A DNA stretch of 64,000 nucleotides from Phoronis australis. Its lineage: Eukaryota; Phoronida; Phoronidae. The stretch covers positions 138,772 to 202,771 of the forward strand of contig NMRA01000438.1 in NCBI GenBank assembly GCA_002633005.1, given 5' to 3'. A program made the translations under genes and the position numbers. Under the pieces are notes generated by a model. That model saw nothing but the letters and a program-made list of their open reading frames with translations, made no database searches and was not told the origin of the DNA. This document shows, piece by piece, positions 14,020 to 25,529 of this stretch (its first letter is position 1; each line of letters opens with the position of its first letter).

Positions 14020-14760
14020 AGCTAAGAATATCTCTTAATAATGTTTTAGCTGATCATTTTCTATGACAAAAATTGCGAAGTGTTAATGTGAAAGTGAAGG
14101 TTTTGTTTTCCTTCTCATTTTTGCTAACTTCTATTATGTTGTGAAAATAAGTTATTTAAAATCAATGAAAGTAACCATGCACCGTTCAATTTAAGTTTCC
14201 TGTTCCGTCCTTCTGTGAAACGCCACCTTTTGTCCGTGGCAGTCTATTTAGGCAATCTCACTTTCCATCTAGGAGTATAACAGCAAGGGCGTCGGATTGG
14301 TGACAACAAAACCTGAGAAGTGTAGGTTAGTGGATTTTATGAAGACAGTCATATTATTTTCTACAAATATTGATCGTCAGTGTTTTTTAAAAAAATTATC
14401 ATGCATTAGAGAGGAATCACTATTTAACAATACGTTAAATGTTTACCGGCACCAAATCTGTAACTTCCTTTAGATGTCCCAACGATAATGTCATATTTAT
14501 AAGGCCACCTCACGGTTTCCTTGACAACCTAAAACATACAATTTCAAGTGCATCATATTCTTGGTCAAGTTTACATTTTCATAAGTCAAATCAAAGAACT
14601 AATCAGTTTCTTTTACGGTATGCGAACCTTTGTGTGGCACGATTTGTTTGAATCCTCTCTCTGTTGGCCAGTTTGGGCCAATACAGGTTTCTAAGAGGAG
14701 CTTTTGGTTCCAACGGCACCAAACAAAAACCATAAGCAAAACGTAATAATTACGTCATTT
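14020..14760 (+). repeat. Internal partial duplication within complex unit copy 3
   Basis: The block starting ttttagctaagaatatctctta, then the caatgaaagtaacca and caccgttcaa block, and then the gagcttttggttcca block, recurs directly after the equivalent stretch at 13670-14015. It is more diverged than the main copies. Confidence 0.6.
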
Positions 14761-14849
14761 CTTATTCCGTTTGTTTTTTCACACGTGATTGGCTTGTAAT
14801 TGACCTATCGCAAGCTCCCTTGCGAAAAGTCGACAAACAATAAGCCTCC

Positions 14850-14978
14850 CGTTCAGTAACGCTAGGACCTCGCTAAAAAGCAAGACTTCGCGAGATTACG
14901 TGAGATATTTCCGTGTATTTTAAATAAGAACACGTGATCTTGACTAGATTTTAGTTAGATCCTAGCGTCTACTGAACG
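14850..14978. mobile_element. MITE-like element, family B (CGTTCAGTA termini), copy 1
   Basis: Terminal inverted repeats: cgttcagtaacgctagga on the left and tcctagcgtctactgaacg on the right. The interior contains gagattacgtgagatat. A second copy is at 24309-24450 and a decayed inverted one is near 48852-49001. It is too short to code and is non-autonomous. Confidence 0.85.
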
Positions 14979-15242
14979 CACGCAAGCTTTACCTGTTTGT
15001 CGGGTAAAATAGCGGCTAGGAAACGAAGGTGTGTCAAGAATGTTGCCTTCTGAATGGTCAGTTAAGCAGTCACTCAAAATCCTCTCGAAAGGTCAATTGC
15101 CATTTGAGGTCACACTCATTGGATAAGATGTTCGTCTATTTCCGTGTGACTAGTACAGTATAGCGTCGTACAGAAAATGCCGAATGTTAACTATTGTGGG
15201 TGAATGAGCGTGCTGAGGTTGGTCCGGCTAATTTTCATTTAC

Positions 15243-15496
15243 CATGCACGCACCCAGCCTAAAATATGGGGGGCTCGAATTTTTGAGAATGTGGACCTTT
15301 TACTCAGATTCACGGGGAAGGTCAGAGCTATGAATTGTGCATTCGCCGAATTTTGGTAGTTCCTGCCTTTTTAGTGGACTTTTGTATCGTTTTCTACTTT
15401 TTCGGAGTTTTTGTTTCTCAGAGGCGGATTATTTGCCCACTTTGCCAAATTGGGAGTGCTCGTTCGAGCACCCCGTACCCCCTAGGTGCGCGCATG
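15243..15496 (+). mobile_element. MITE-like element, family A, copy 2
   Basis: Begins catgcacgcacccagcct and ends taggtgcgcgcatg, so the two ends are inverted copies. The interior (gaatttttgagaatgtggac, ttagtggacttttgt) matches the copy at 9761 on the opposite strand. Confidence 0.8.
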
Positions 15497-16080
15497 TTTA
15501 AAGTTGATAAGAAACCTGCGTTCTGTCAATAGTCATACTTTTGATTCAGACCACCTCCCGCTGTAAGATTGGCGATCCTTCCTTAGATGAAGAATCATGC
15601 CCCATCCTGCAACGAACTGACAGGTCGCATAAAATGACATGCCGTGATAAGCAAACGTGTAGAACGATTGAAGTTGTGTCGTGAAAAGTTAATGACAAGA
15701 CTGGTTGTGTTGGGAATGCCCTAGTTTTGATTTTTGGGACACAGAGCAAAGCAAAGGGAAAAGAGGGTCTTACACGTACCTCCTGTAGTAAGCCCGCTTT
15801 CTTTTTTGTATGAAAATATGTCGCTTTTAATGTACGAACTTTAAAATGATCGTTTGTATAAACAAAAACATTGTATTGGACGACGTTTCGGTTAATTACC
15901 ATTAAAAAGACAATATTTTTTACAATACTCCAGTCAGGTAACACAGGGGAACAGTCTGCACAGGTATACATCAAAATGAATAGTGAGGAGAGAGTCTGTG
16001 AGAGAATTGTATTAACTTTGTATCCGCTCGACTCTTAAAGCTTAAAATTTCTAATGTAATTGGACCGTTTACAAAAAAAT

Positions 16081-18540
16081 CGTCTAAAGAGAGTAAAGAT
16101 GAAGTGCATTCCATATTTTTTGTTCACTCAGTCTGAATTGGAGGCCGAGCTCTCATATGTATGTTATGTTTCACAATTCACTTTGACATTTAGCAGATTT
16201 CGATGCAAAGCCCTTCTGAAAGAAAAATTGAACGTTACGGTCTACAAATACAAATACGTGTTTCGTAGTTCATCTCGACAATGAGGAACATTCGTGAAAC
16301 GTAGCTTGTCAAAGGGAAATCAGATTTTGTGCCCTCCAATTCAAATACAGAACTTAATTATATGTATTATTGATAGCGGCAATGAAACACCAAGTGTTCG
16401 GGTACATCTATTTAATTGATTAATTATTGTGTTGTACTCATTTTTCTATAATAAAGCATCTACTTCATTCAATATGTATACTTTATAAGTGCTCACAAAA
16501 CAACTTGCGAAAGTTTCGAAAAGCCCCCATAGGGGTGCTTTTGGCATCGGTTTGCAGGTCGTCGGCTTGGAATGTGGGCAAGCAGTCCGAGCTGCGAAAC
16601 GAATGTCCTTCATTAGCAGAATTCGTGACGGTGACAATGTTGTCTTTTCTGTTCTCAAACTTGAAACGATATTCAAGTAGATGGTTCGAACCCACAAACT
16701 AAATGGTGGCTTTCTGATGCTTCGCTAGTCTAGCAGAGCTGCAAGTCGATGCGGCGAAGTCAAGTTGCCTATTTAAAGCGATAAGGTCACACATGGCCTT
16801 GATTTTACTTCTACCGAAAGGCTGGACGCCAGGATCGGGCGATTTCAAATAAAGTCACTAAACAACAAATGTTGAGGTTGTGTAAGTCTATTCAGAGATA
16901 ATGTCATCAAGTATATCCTACCCAAAAATAATGCCGCTTTTCAGCCCTGAAATCAAAGATTTTATAGTATCTTTGCTGAAATTAAGCTCGTTCGATACAC
17001 AAGAGTTCGTCTATTTCCGTTTGACGTCATTTCATGTACATTGCCAGATATACGTGTAGTAATGTTAGCTTGTAAAACAAATTTCGCTAGTAAAGTAAAC
17101 TTTGGAATAAACTGAAATATTTGGGGTATCCGTAGAACTTTGAATATGTTTGGATAGTCACTGAAATCTCGGCAATTGTCACCATCACATCTCGCGTTCA
17201 TTCTATTCAAAATACGTCATGAATCGTCGAATTTGCTCACTTCGATTTACGAACTAGTTCTCTTAGCCACTCGAAGCCTTGGTGCAAAGCTGTATACTAA
17301 ATTTATTTGTCGATAGTCTTCATACAGTTAGCTGGCTGGCAAAACCAATCGTTGATTGAATAAATTTTCTGTTGAGCTAAAACTGAAGTCGCATATTTTG
17401 TCAAGATTCGGTGTGCGACAACTTGAAACTCCAGGGTAACTCAACTACTCTTGACTTCATATATACACAAAACGTACCGAGAGCTATCCCACGAGAAATT
17501 AATTCCGAGTATAGACGGAGACCGAATTTGTATTTATCCCATGCGCTTCGAATCCCTAAGTTTCTTGCATTTTTGGCAGATTTTTCAAATACTTCATCCA
17601 GACTGTTTACATGGCGGGCATCCTATATGTATGTACTTGCGCGTTAGGTTTCAAGTTTTCTCTTGTAAAAGAAACAGTTTTAGAAGCAACAATTTATTTC
17701 TTGAAACGAGGTAGCAAAGATGAAAACAGCGGCAACCATAGATTATAGTCTATGCGGCAACTGATCAGTGAACTTTTAACATCTCCTGGAAATATTTTAA
17801 AAAACAATAATAATTGATATTTTATTTTCCTAGGAATCGGCGCCTGAGTTGCAGACGATATAATATTCAGCAATTGAAAACTGAGACATAAGTGTCTTAT
17901 AATTAACAGTTTTGTTCTAGATTTTACGTTTAGGGCCTGGTTGCATGTCGAGTGTTAGTTACACTGTTGCAACTGTGTTACTTCAAACTATATTCGGAAA
18001 GTTTGATGATCGAACCGGCTCAGAAGACGTCGAGTCGAGATTGACCTACCTTTTGAACTTTCCATGTCAGAGGTCGCTGTTAAAGTAGTGCGGGAGGTGA
18101 ATACGGAAAACTTTATTTCATGGCCGTATTTCCCTCGACAGATGCAACGCGCGTGGGATAAAACAAAGTATTGTAAGCTTTCACAATACATGCAAGGTCG
18201 GAGAACTCTCCATAACCAGTTTTTATACCAATATTCCCAGAGTCACAACTTGCCTTTTCTAGAAACGGCCTGAACGAGTTCAGAATTCCATATTTATTTA
18301 ATTCCATATTTATTTCTGTACTCACACAAGATCAACCGAATAAGCCAATCTCAAAACATGACCTACTTGACGTAGTGCTCCAAGTACTATAGACCAAGCC
18401 TACATATAAAAATTTGTAGGTAAGCGCGTACGTTTGACAAAACGTGCGTTCTCGCTTGGGTGACAAGCTTCGAGGCAAACTTTACGAAGCTGTGAAAACA
18501 TAACGTCGAGAAAATACTCTGTTGTTCAAGGTAAGAACAA
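16081..18540. other. Gene-poor interval with scattered short repeats
   Basis: No supported gene. At 16480-16700 there is a more GC-rich patch open in several frames on both strands (see findings). At 17276-17345 there is a segment (caaagctgta, cagttagctggctgg) that recurs near 58285-58346. Near 18415-18460 an imperfect palindrome surrounds tacgtttgacaaaacgt. Near 18288-18318 attccatatttattt is directly repeated. Confidence 0.5.
17276..17345 (+). repeat. Short interspersed repeat shared with 58,285
   Basis: The segment reading ttggtgcaaagctgtatact, then catacagttagctggctgg, closely matches ttggttcaaagctgtacata, then catatagttagccggctgg, at 58289-58346. Both are on the plus strand. It is probably a fragment of a dispersed element. 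Confidence 0.6.
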
Positions 18541-18812
18541 AGGCGGATTTAGGGGGAGCCCAGGCCCCCCCTCTTGGCCGCAGCAAGCAAAAATGGAACA
18601 GCAACAAGTAGGACGCGGAGAAGGGGACCCGGTGCTCCAGATCGCGGCGCACCCGTTCTTTGTTTTTTTAGTCAACCGGTAGATTTTCGGAACAGAGGGC
18701 TCACACACCCGGCTGTGGCTACTTCGGGCCTGTGCTGCACATACAATCGCACTTTGCCCGATTCCCCGAGACACCATGTTGGGCCCCCCTTCTGGTATCG
18801 TAGGTCCGCCAC
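18541..18812. mobile_element. MITE-like element with GGCGGA(T/C)xTA inverted ends
   Basis: The left end reads aggcggatttagggggagcc and the right end, reversed, reads agtggcggacctacgatacc followed by agaaggggggccc. The ends therefore form an imperfect inverted repeat around a GC-rich interior that contrasts with the AT-rich flanks. A plus-strand frame of 109 codons and two minus-strand frames here are spurious. I do not assign it to a superfamily. Confidence 0.65.
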
Positions 18813-19339
18813 TGAAGAACGATATGATTGGTTAAACAATGCGTTTACTAGATGTACATGCACGTATCGGTCAATCAAAAAGTGGACGAGGTTTTTAGCA
18901 TAAAATATTACAAAATTTGGCGTTTGCTTGTGACTCGATACGGCGTGCAGTGATTGTGTGAAGCTAGTGGTGAATGGCCACAGTGGAGGAAACAAATTTA
19001 ATCTTTAATGCATACGCCTGTTAGGTTTTAGGTTAGTGAAAAATAGTTCCAGTTCCTTAAGATTCCTGTAGAAAAGATCACGGCCCGGTTTGAAGGGGAA
19101 AATGTTTCTCTTATGGAAAATAACGAATTGTATCGAATGAGGGTGCCTGTACCTGGTTGCATAATCTGACTTTTTAAAATGTTTGACTTTTTATATGACC
19201 CCAGTTTCATACAAAACAGTGTGTTGTCGAGTTTTGAGTGCATTTTTGGGAAAGCTTGTCATATAAATAAGTCATGCTCTTCATAATTGCACTGGTGGCA
19301 AAATTTTGGTTATTCCTGTGCCCTGCCCCCCAACTCAAA

Positions 19340-20480
19340 ATCCTGAATAGATTTGGTAAATGAACTAACTCTCAGTAGGTTCTTAGTATTTAGTTACAAA
19401 ACCTGACATGTCATGGAAATGTAATGTGTAGTGCACGTACTCCGATGTTAACAAATACCATGAAACAAAATATTACACGGTAAGTAGGCAACATTTGCCA
19501 CGGACGGTTTCCTCCCCTGGGTGTTTATTACAAATACATGTTTTGAGTGAAATATTAGCATGTGTGTAGTGTACGTACCCCTATATTTTAACGTGTGCCC
19601 ATTTCCAAAGAATGGCATACAGATATGCTTACATTTGCTGTACTTTTTATTTGTTTTCTTTAAATAGATTTGGTAAATGAACTTACTTTCAGTGGATTCT
19701 AAGAATTTTTTATAAACCTGACATGTTATTGAAATGTAGTGTAGGTACCCCTGTGTACCCTGTGTAGTATACGTACCTTCAACCCCTGTGCTATAAAATA
19801 TTGCTCACAAGTATTTTTACATACTGCCGTTCTCATGAACAATACTGATATCTCCAAAATGCATCCAGTCTGACAAAAAAAAATTATTAAATTTGTGGGC
19901 AATAGAATGCCACACAGGACTTAGCCAGTAACATCCTAGAAGACACCTTATGTGACAACTGATGTTGCAGAGGCAGGTGCTCTATTTCTCATGATAACTT
20001 GCAGCAAACCAACAAGTAGTGGTAGGCCAAAACTCGAGACCATCCCATATATTTGTAACTTAGTCAAAATTTGGTGTTGATTGGCTGTACATAATTACGT
20101 AGTTTACGTACCCCTCAAGCAGTACCATTTTTACTGCTTGCAAGTTGAACACTGGACCTAGCATTGAGTTAACTATTTTGACCAACCGGTGAATGCACTG
20201 AAAACTAGCCAAATAGCACCGATGATTTTTTTAATTTTTGAAAAAAGTAGTTAATTGTCGTTTTCCTTTTGTAAGAAACATATTGCAAGAGAAAAAGTTT
20301 TCATTATACTGTGTTAGGATATTTATGCATCATCATCTAGGACAACTTGATCAGAACGGTAAAGTATTTGATACTTCTTCAATTTAATCAAAAAGTTATT
20401 AAATCAACAGCTACCCTATGAAATTTTGCGTGATAGAAGTGGGATGTGACCACAAGTTGTAGTGTACGTACCCTTTTATA
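19340..20480 (+). repeat. Region with recurring GTGTAGTGTACGTACCCC motif
   Basis: The motif recurs at ~19426, 19563, 19738, 19762, 20099 and 20458, always on the plus strand, with small changes. A longer duplicated block begins atagatttggtaaatgaac at ~19349 and ~19666 (period ~317) and also includes acctgacatg. It is a degenerate tandem repeat with irregular spacing. No protein is seen. Confidence 0.7.
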
Positions 20481-21206
20481 TAACAGTGATGCATCAGGCA
20501 ATAAAATTTTATTCAGTGGTTCTTGTGCAAAAATATTTTATACTACAAAACTAGAATGCTCGTACTTTAAAATAACCCAACTTTTATAGTTATACGACAG
20601 CCTTCATTTTTCACCAAAAGTGGCCACCGAGTGTGGACCTTGATTGCGATTTGCTCGTGGGCCAGGAGAGAGGCATCGTTATACGCTAACACCAAGGAGT
20701 GTACAAAGAATTGTACTACACTCCTTGCTAACATATGCTTACGACTGACATAAACTAAGTGCAAGACTGCATATTATGCTCAAAAGTCCCGGTAGTGACG
20801 TCACAGGATGGACCTGACAACGATTAACAACGGATCTATTACATATAGCAACTGCACACGATCTTACTTAAAAAATCTCCGTGTGCTCGCATGTAATTAA
20901 AAGTAGTCGTTGGAAGTTAGAAAATCGATATTTAAGAAGAACGGTCAAGTCTATATGGGTACTAAAGTGTCATAGGGCTTTAGGCTGCGAATATTCAACG
21001 AGAAGGAATGAATTCATTTCAATTAGTAAACTTTTAGAATGGGATCTGAAACTCACCTACAATGGCCTAACTGTGCCGATTTCATCCACAATCACCATGA
21101 GCTTTCGTTTCTTTGTGAACCTAAAACATCAAAGTTGAAATTGACCCTACTTTCAACTTTTACATTTCTTTGTCTGATCAAAGCATTAATTAATTTCACC
21201 GGCCAC

Positions 21207-21470
21207 GCGCTTACCTCTTGCACGGACAGTTACACTTGTGGTTCCCTCATGCTGTCGGTTTTTCTTGGCCAAGTTAGGCGTCAATTGCTCTTGAAGGGTG
21301 CATCATTCCATATGACAACTGTCGTTGCAGACACTGAGAAACCATGGCGAATCGTAACCATGACGTCATTGTTCATTTTTGCGACCTCATCGCCGGACGG
21401 CATGACGTGAAGTTCACGTCATGCGCTTTCGTTGAGGTCGGTAGTTTTACATTGCACATGCGTTATATCT
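21207..21470 (+). repeat. Local direct duplication, left copy, with CRE-like TGACGTCA
   Basis: Begins cgcttacctcttgc and ends acattgcacatgcgtt. It is repeated at 21775-22028 with about 80 percent similarity by eye. A palindromic CRE core TGACGTCA lies at 21361-21368. A family A MITE sits between the two copies. No gene is visible nearby. Confidence 0.75.
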
Positions 21471-21495
21471 GTGACGGTCAAATCTTTGTCATCCC

Positions 21496-21737
21496 CATGC
21501 GCGCACCCAGCCTAAAATATCGGGGGGCTCAATTTTTTCGATATGCGGACCTTTTACTGAAAAAAATCAACGTGGACTAAAAATAGATAAAATATAATAA
21601 AAAAGGGGGCCACTAGGTTCATGCCCACGAATTGTGGATCCGCGCCGAATTCCCGTGGATTTTGTGGACTTTTGTCTTGTTTACTCGGTCGTTTTGCCCA
21701 ATTTGCCCCCCGAGCCCCCCCCCCGGGTGCGCCCATG
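21496..21737 (+). mobile_element. MITE-like element, family A, copy 3
   Basis: Begins catgcgcgcacccagcct and ends gggtgcgcccatg, an inverted pair. The interior matches copy 2 (aaaatatcggggggctc, ggaccttttact, gtggacttttgt). It separates the two arms of the local duplication. Confidence 0.82.
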
Positions 21738-21774
21738 ATCTCCTACATCGATACCATCTTCGGTGACCAGACAT

Positions 21775-22028
21775 TGCTTACCTCTTGCAGAGACAGTTGA
21801 ACGTGTGGTTCCTTCATGCTGTTGGACCCTTTTAACCAACTTAAGCGCCAATTACTCTTCAAGGGTGTGCATCATTTCATATGACAACTGTCTCAGGCAG
21901 AAACCATGATGAATCGTAACCATGACGTCATCGTTTATTTTGGCTACGTCATCGAAAGGCATAACATGAACTTCACGTCATGCGCTTTCGTTGAGGTCGA
22001 TAGTTTGACATTGCACATGCGTTGTATC
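21775..22028 (+). repeat. Local direct duplication, right copy, with CRE-like TGACGTCA
   Basis: Partner of 21207-21470. The CRE core TGACGTCA is kept at 21923-21930, and so is cttcacgtcatgcgctttcg. Confidence 0.75.
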
Positions 22029-22130
22029 AAGATATTTATAGACTCGGTCATTCTCGTCTACATAAAATGATTCACATTTATGAGTAAAACGTTATTTCTG
22101 AAAGAAGAAACGACAACTACCAGATATACT

Positions 22131-22819
22131 CTATAGCCCCGCAATAAGGCCCTGCGTGTTTTTCGCAAGATTCATTAACTCAAATGTCTGCATATAGGCG
22201 CATACGCCTAAGTTCGACAGTTAGGCGCAGGCAGTGCTCCATTTATAGATTTATCTTGAACGATTTTTAAAAAATACACAGTACATATTACGTCACTAGA
22301 GCGTGTGGTGTTAGTGGCCACTATGGTTGAGTACAGGAACAATTAAGTTATAAAAATATACAGTTTTAATACTCATTACCAGAATTACGCATAAAATAAC
22401 ACTTGGTTTATCTCCTCTTCTAAAAATATACTTAACTGCCACGTTTTATCTACAATCGAGTCCTAATTGTTCAACCTGACAAAAATAGTTTACAGGTGGG
22501 TGGATATGGGAAAAGAGATAGAAGCGAGGTCACAGATAGAAGACCAGTGTGGTCCAAAAGAGCTGGAGAGACTGAAATTGCCATAGTCTTGTTACTTTCC
22601 TGCCAAGACGAACAAGCAATATAGATTCTTCGGCAGTATTAGAAAGAATTTGCACTATAATCCACGTGCAAAGTAGGAGGGTTTTTAAAAGAATTAAGGT
22701 GCCCTATATCTAGAGCACCATAATCAACGCAAGTTGTACTCAGATGCCCCGAATATACATTAGGCGCATTCGCGCGGTCCAGCAATTAGGCACATGCACC
22801 TAATTGCGGGGCTATATAG
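22131..22819. mobile_element. MITE-like element with TATAGCCCCGCAATTAGG inverted ends
   Basis: The left end reads ctatagccccgcaataagg; the right end is cctaattgcggggctatatag, its inverted partner. Subterminal taggcgca motifs occur near both ends (~22195 and ~22230 on the left, ~22760 on the right), as is typical of transposase-binding repeats. The flanking TA dinucleotides may be a target duplication. At 689 bp it is non-coding. Confidence 0.78.
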
Positions 22820-24308
22820 TTGCTCAATTTCGAATACTATTCTGAGTGGTGTTGTCTTAATGTGGAACTACGAATGCTAAGAAGCTCGAAAGAATTCAGT
22901 TCAGGGTTCTGATGTGGGTTTCTAACGTTTATAATTCAACTTACATGTATGATTGTTAATTTGACAGAACAATTAAGGCTCCCTGCACCTCAGAGAAGTC
23001 ATGCGGAAAGAGCTATATAGGTTGATTCAAGAGTTAAAATTTCCCCACAGGTTGCCACACCCTGTTTGCAGGGCATATTTCTACAAGGATCAGTCAATCA
23101 TATCCTGAGAATAGCAAAACAATTTTTGTGGCTCAGTATAAAACTAAGGTGGTCACGATTGTTTGCTAATTATGGTGCAGCATTTTTGGAACTCACTCTT
23201 CGTTTCTTACTCTTACAAAACAGTTACAATGTGTATTCTCCTCTTAATTTACGATTTTTGTTCACCTGCAAGTTGTAAGTATGCTTTTTGTTCCTAACTC
23301 GTTTTTCCATAGTGTACATAGTGTATCGTGTACTAGTATTTTATCAAGATCCTTATATTCGAATTTTGTTTCCTTTAATTTTGTATAGCCATTTAGTACT
23401 TATTGTTGTTTTCCGTAATTGTTGACTTGTGTTACAGTAACTTTGAAACTCTTAAAATTAATTAATTACAGTATTGTATCATATTTAGGTGCAAGTTTGT
23501 AACTCAGTTGCTGTCTCTTTAGACAACAGGGAACGGGAGTTATGTGTGACTGGGCGTGATCAAGATCCAAAGGGTCTGATCAACATCATGGCAGCGAGCC
23601 GAATTCAGGTGTCATTGAACACGTTTAACACATTATGTTACAGATTTACGCTTTGGGATTGATACGGCGCCCTTGCACAAGTCCGGCAATGCTTTCCACT
23701 CAGCTCTTAAAAGGATACTTAACCCCGTGTTGATGATTTCAACCAATCCTCATTTTGTCACCTGCTAATGCATCATGGACGTCAATCTTCCAAGTTAAAA
23801 GCAGGAACCAACTTTAACATCATATTCCCCATCTCACAATTTTATATTGTGGTCCTTGGTGGGTGGTTGCCGTGAATTTGCTAAAAGCGTAGGTCACGCT
23901 TGCCCGTTCAGCACTCTGTAAAGGTCATTTTTGAAATTTTCCTCCAAACTTTTGACTGGGGCCGCTGAGCATTATTTTGTTTTAGAGAATTGGGTGGGAC
24001 AGTTGTTTCGGTATCAGTTAATAAGCCAAAACCGGGTGTGGTATCCTTTTAAGGGTTAGTTTACCGACTAGAGTCAATGTCTGAGTAGTGAATACATTCT
24101 TGGCCTTACGCTCTTTAAACTAGCCATTCAAACCATGTTCTCGATTTCTGGTGTTAGGTATGACCTTCCTTCACAAGCGCATTTGCTCAAAGCAAGGAGG
24201 TAGCCCTCAGCCTTGACTGGAATTGGGCCGTCATCATGACAAGCGACTTTTTAAAAAGAGATATCGGCGAGAGTTATGGTTTTCTGAAGTACATTCGAAC
24301 CTGCCTCC
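22820..24308. other. Intergenic sequence, no supported feature
   Basis: AT-rich sequence with a short frame at 23066-23278 that has no recognisable domain. Nothing else is supported. Confidence 0.5.
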
Positions 24309-24450
24309 CGTTCAGTAACGCTAGGACCTAGCTTAAAAGCAAGACTTTGTGAGATTACGCGAGATATTGCCGTGTATTTTAAATAAGAGCACGTGCACCT
24401 TGACTAGCTTTTGGCTAGGTCCTAGCGTAGGTCCTAGCGTCTACTGAACG
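24309..24450. mobile_element. MITE-like element, family B, copy 2
   Basis: The left end is cgttcagtaacgctaggacc; the right end is tcctagcgtctactgaacg, preceded by a local repeat of ggtcctagcgta. The interior (gagattacgcgagatat, ccgtgtattttaaataag) matches copy 1 at 14850 in the same orientation. Confidence 0.88.
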
Positions 24451-25529
24451 CACGCCTGGTAACCGTGCAGTCGAATGACGATCCGCGGGCGGCCCATCCG
24501 AGAATATTTTAAGCGTATTTAGCTCGTTACTGTAAGTCACTGGCATATAGTGGCAGACGACGGCGAGAATTGGCAATTTGTAATCAATCGTAAAACATCG
24601 GATTTTTGTTTATTTATAGCTCTGGTCAAAGCTAACAACTTCAAGAAGTATAGCCCATACAACAAAAATCCTAAACGCACTGTTGGAGACGATGTTTTTT
24701 TTTTTTTTAAACGCAAGAGGAAACGCGTTACTTACCAGTAAAAATCACTTAGTCGTTTCGCATTGCAACTGTGACCAAAACTATAAGTGTTGCCCAAAGC
24801 ATAAATTAAGTTCATTTTTCCCCTCCCGTGACCAATGGTAAAATTCATTTACGAACCGTCCTCTGACTAAGACAGTTACCGTTGGATTGCCAGACAGCGG
24901 CGAGAACACCCGAAAAACACCGTTTACTACCATAGCGGATCTAGGATGCTACTGACAAGGAGTCTGCAACCATTACGCAAAGAATTGACCGCGGTAGCCC
25001 TAAAACGGCATCGGGGTGGCGCTGTTTATTTGTCTGGTCCCCTGTGTCGAGAGCGAGCGGGCCCCGGCAAAATATGCCGGAATGTATACTTTCGGTTTAA
25101 AAAAAATATATAATTTTGATTCTGTGAAGCTGACGATAAAAAGTCTGGTAGATTATCGATGGTAAAAGACACGTTCCTGACGCGTAAGAAGATATAATAT
25201 GCCGTGAGCTATCAGACCACTGTGTCTGTAAAAAGATAATAGCCGTTATGGGCGCGTTACGTAGGCCTACCCGTCCTACTTCAGTGGAACAGGACAAGCG
25301 AAGTGAATTAGCAAAAAAATTGCCAGGCAACACGAATGTCACATCACACGCAAAGCGTACGTGTAAATTGGGTTGGACTTGTCACGTGATTAGCAGCGGA
25401 CATGAGTAAAATACGGAGTGAAAATCACAGCACCTCATCAGTTCAGAACTAAAATTATTTTAAAAGTCTACAATATCGAATGAAGAAATAAGATGATCAA
25501 AACGAAGTCTTCTTTAAATACAAAATAAG
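24451..25529. other. Intergenic sequence downstream of the TMEM145-like gene
   Basis: Contains a 63-codon frame at 24550 that opens with GTG and has no domain, and a slightly GC-richer stretch around 24850-25080. No gene is supported. Confidence 0.45.

Larger units (their letters stand above)
8950..16080. repeat. Three diverged copies of a large complex tandem unit
   Basis: Blocks recur in the same order. The block cttccgtaaaatcacaagaa is at ~9200, 10891 and 13051. The block aggcgccatctcttg is at ~10310, 11722 and 13873, with a weaker extra copy at ~14218. A tail block containing gaactgacaggtc and ttgggaatgccctag is at ~12410 and ~15615. The motif aattggaccgtttac is at ~12695 and ~16057. Copies run roughly 8950-10790, 10790-12770 and 12770-16080. 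They differ in length because of insertions: a MITE at 9761 in copy 1, and an internal partial duplication at ~14020-14760 plus two MITEs in copy 3. No coding capacity is recognised. Confidence 0.78.

Noticed and set aside
15546-15974. 142-codon minus-strand frame
   Set aside because: It lies in the tail block of the complex tandem unit; the matching block near 12355-12640 does not keep the frame.
18574-18995. Frames of 107-109 codons on both strands
   Set aside because: They lie in or overlap a GC-rich MITE-like element and have no recognisable domain.
24550-24741. 63-codon frame with basic C-terminus
   Set aside because: It opens with GTG, which is not a usual animal start, includes a poly-T run read as Phe, and has no domain.
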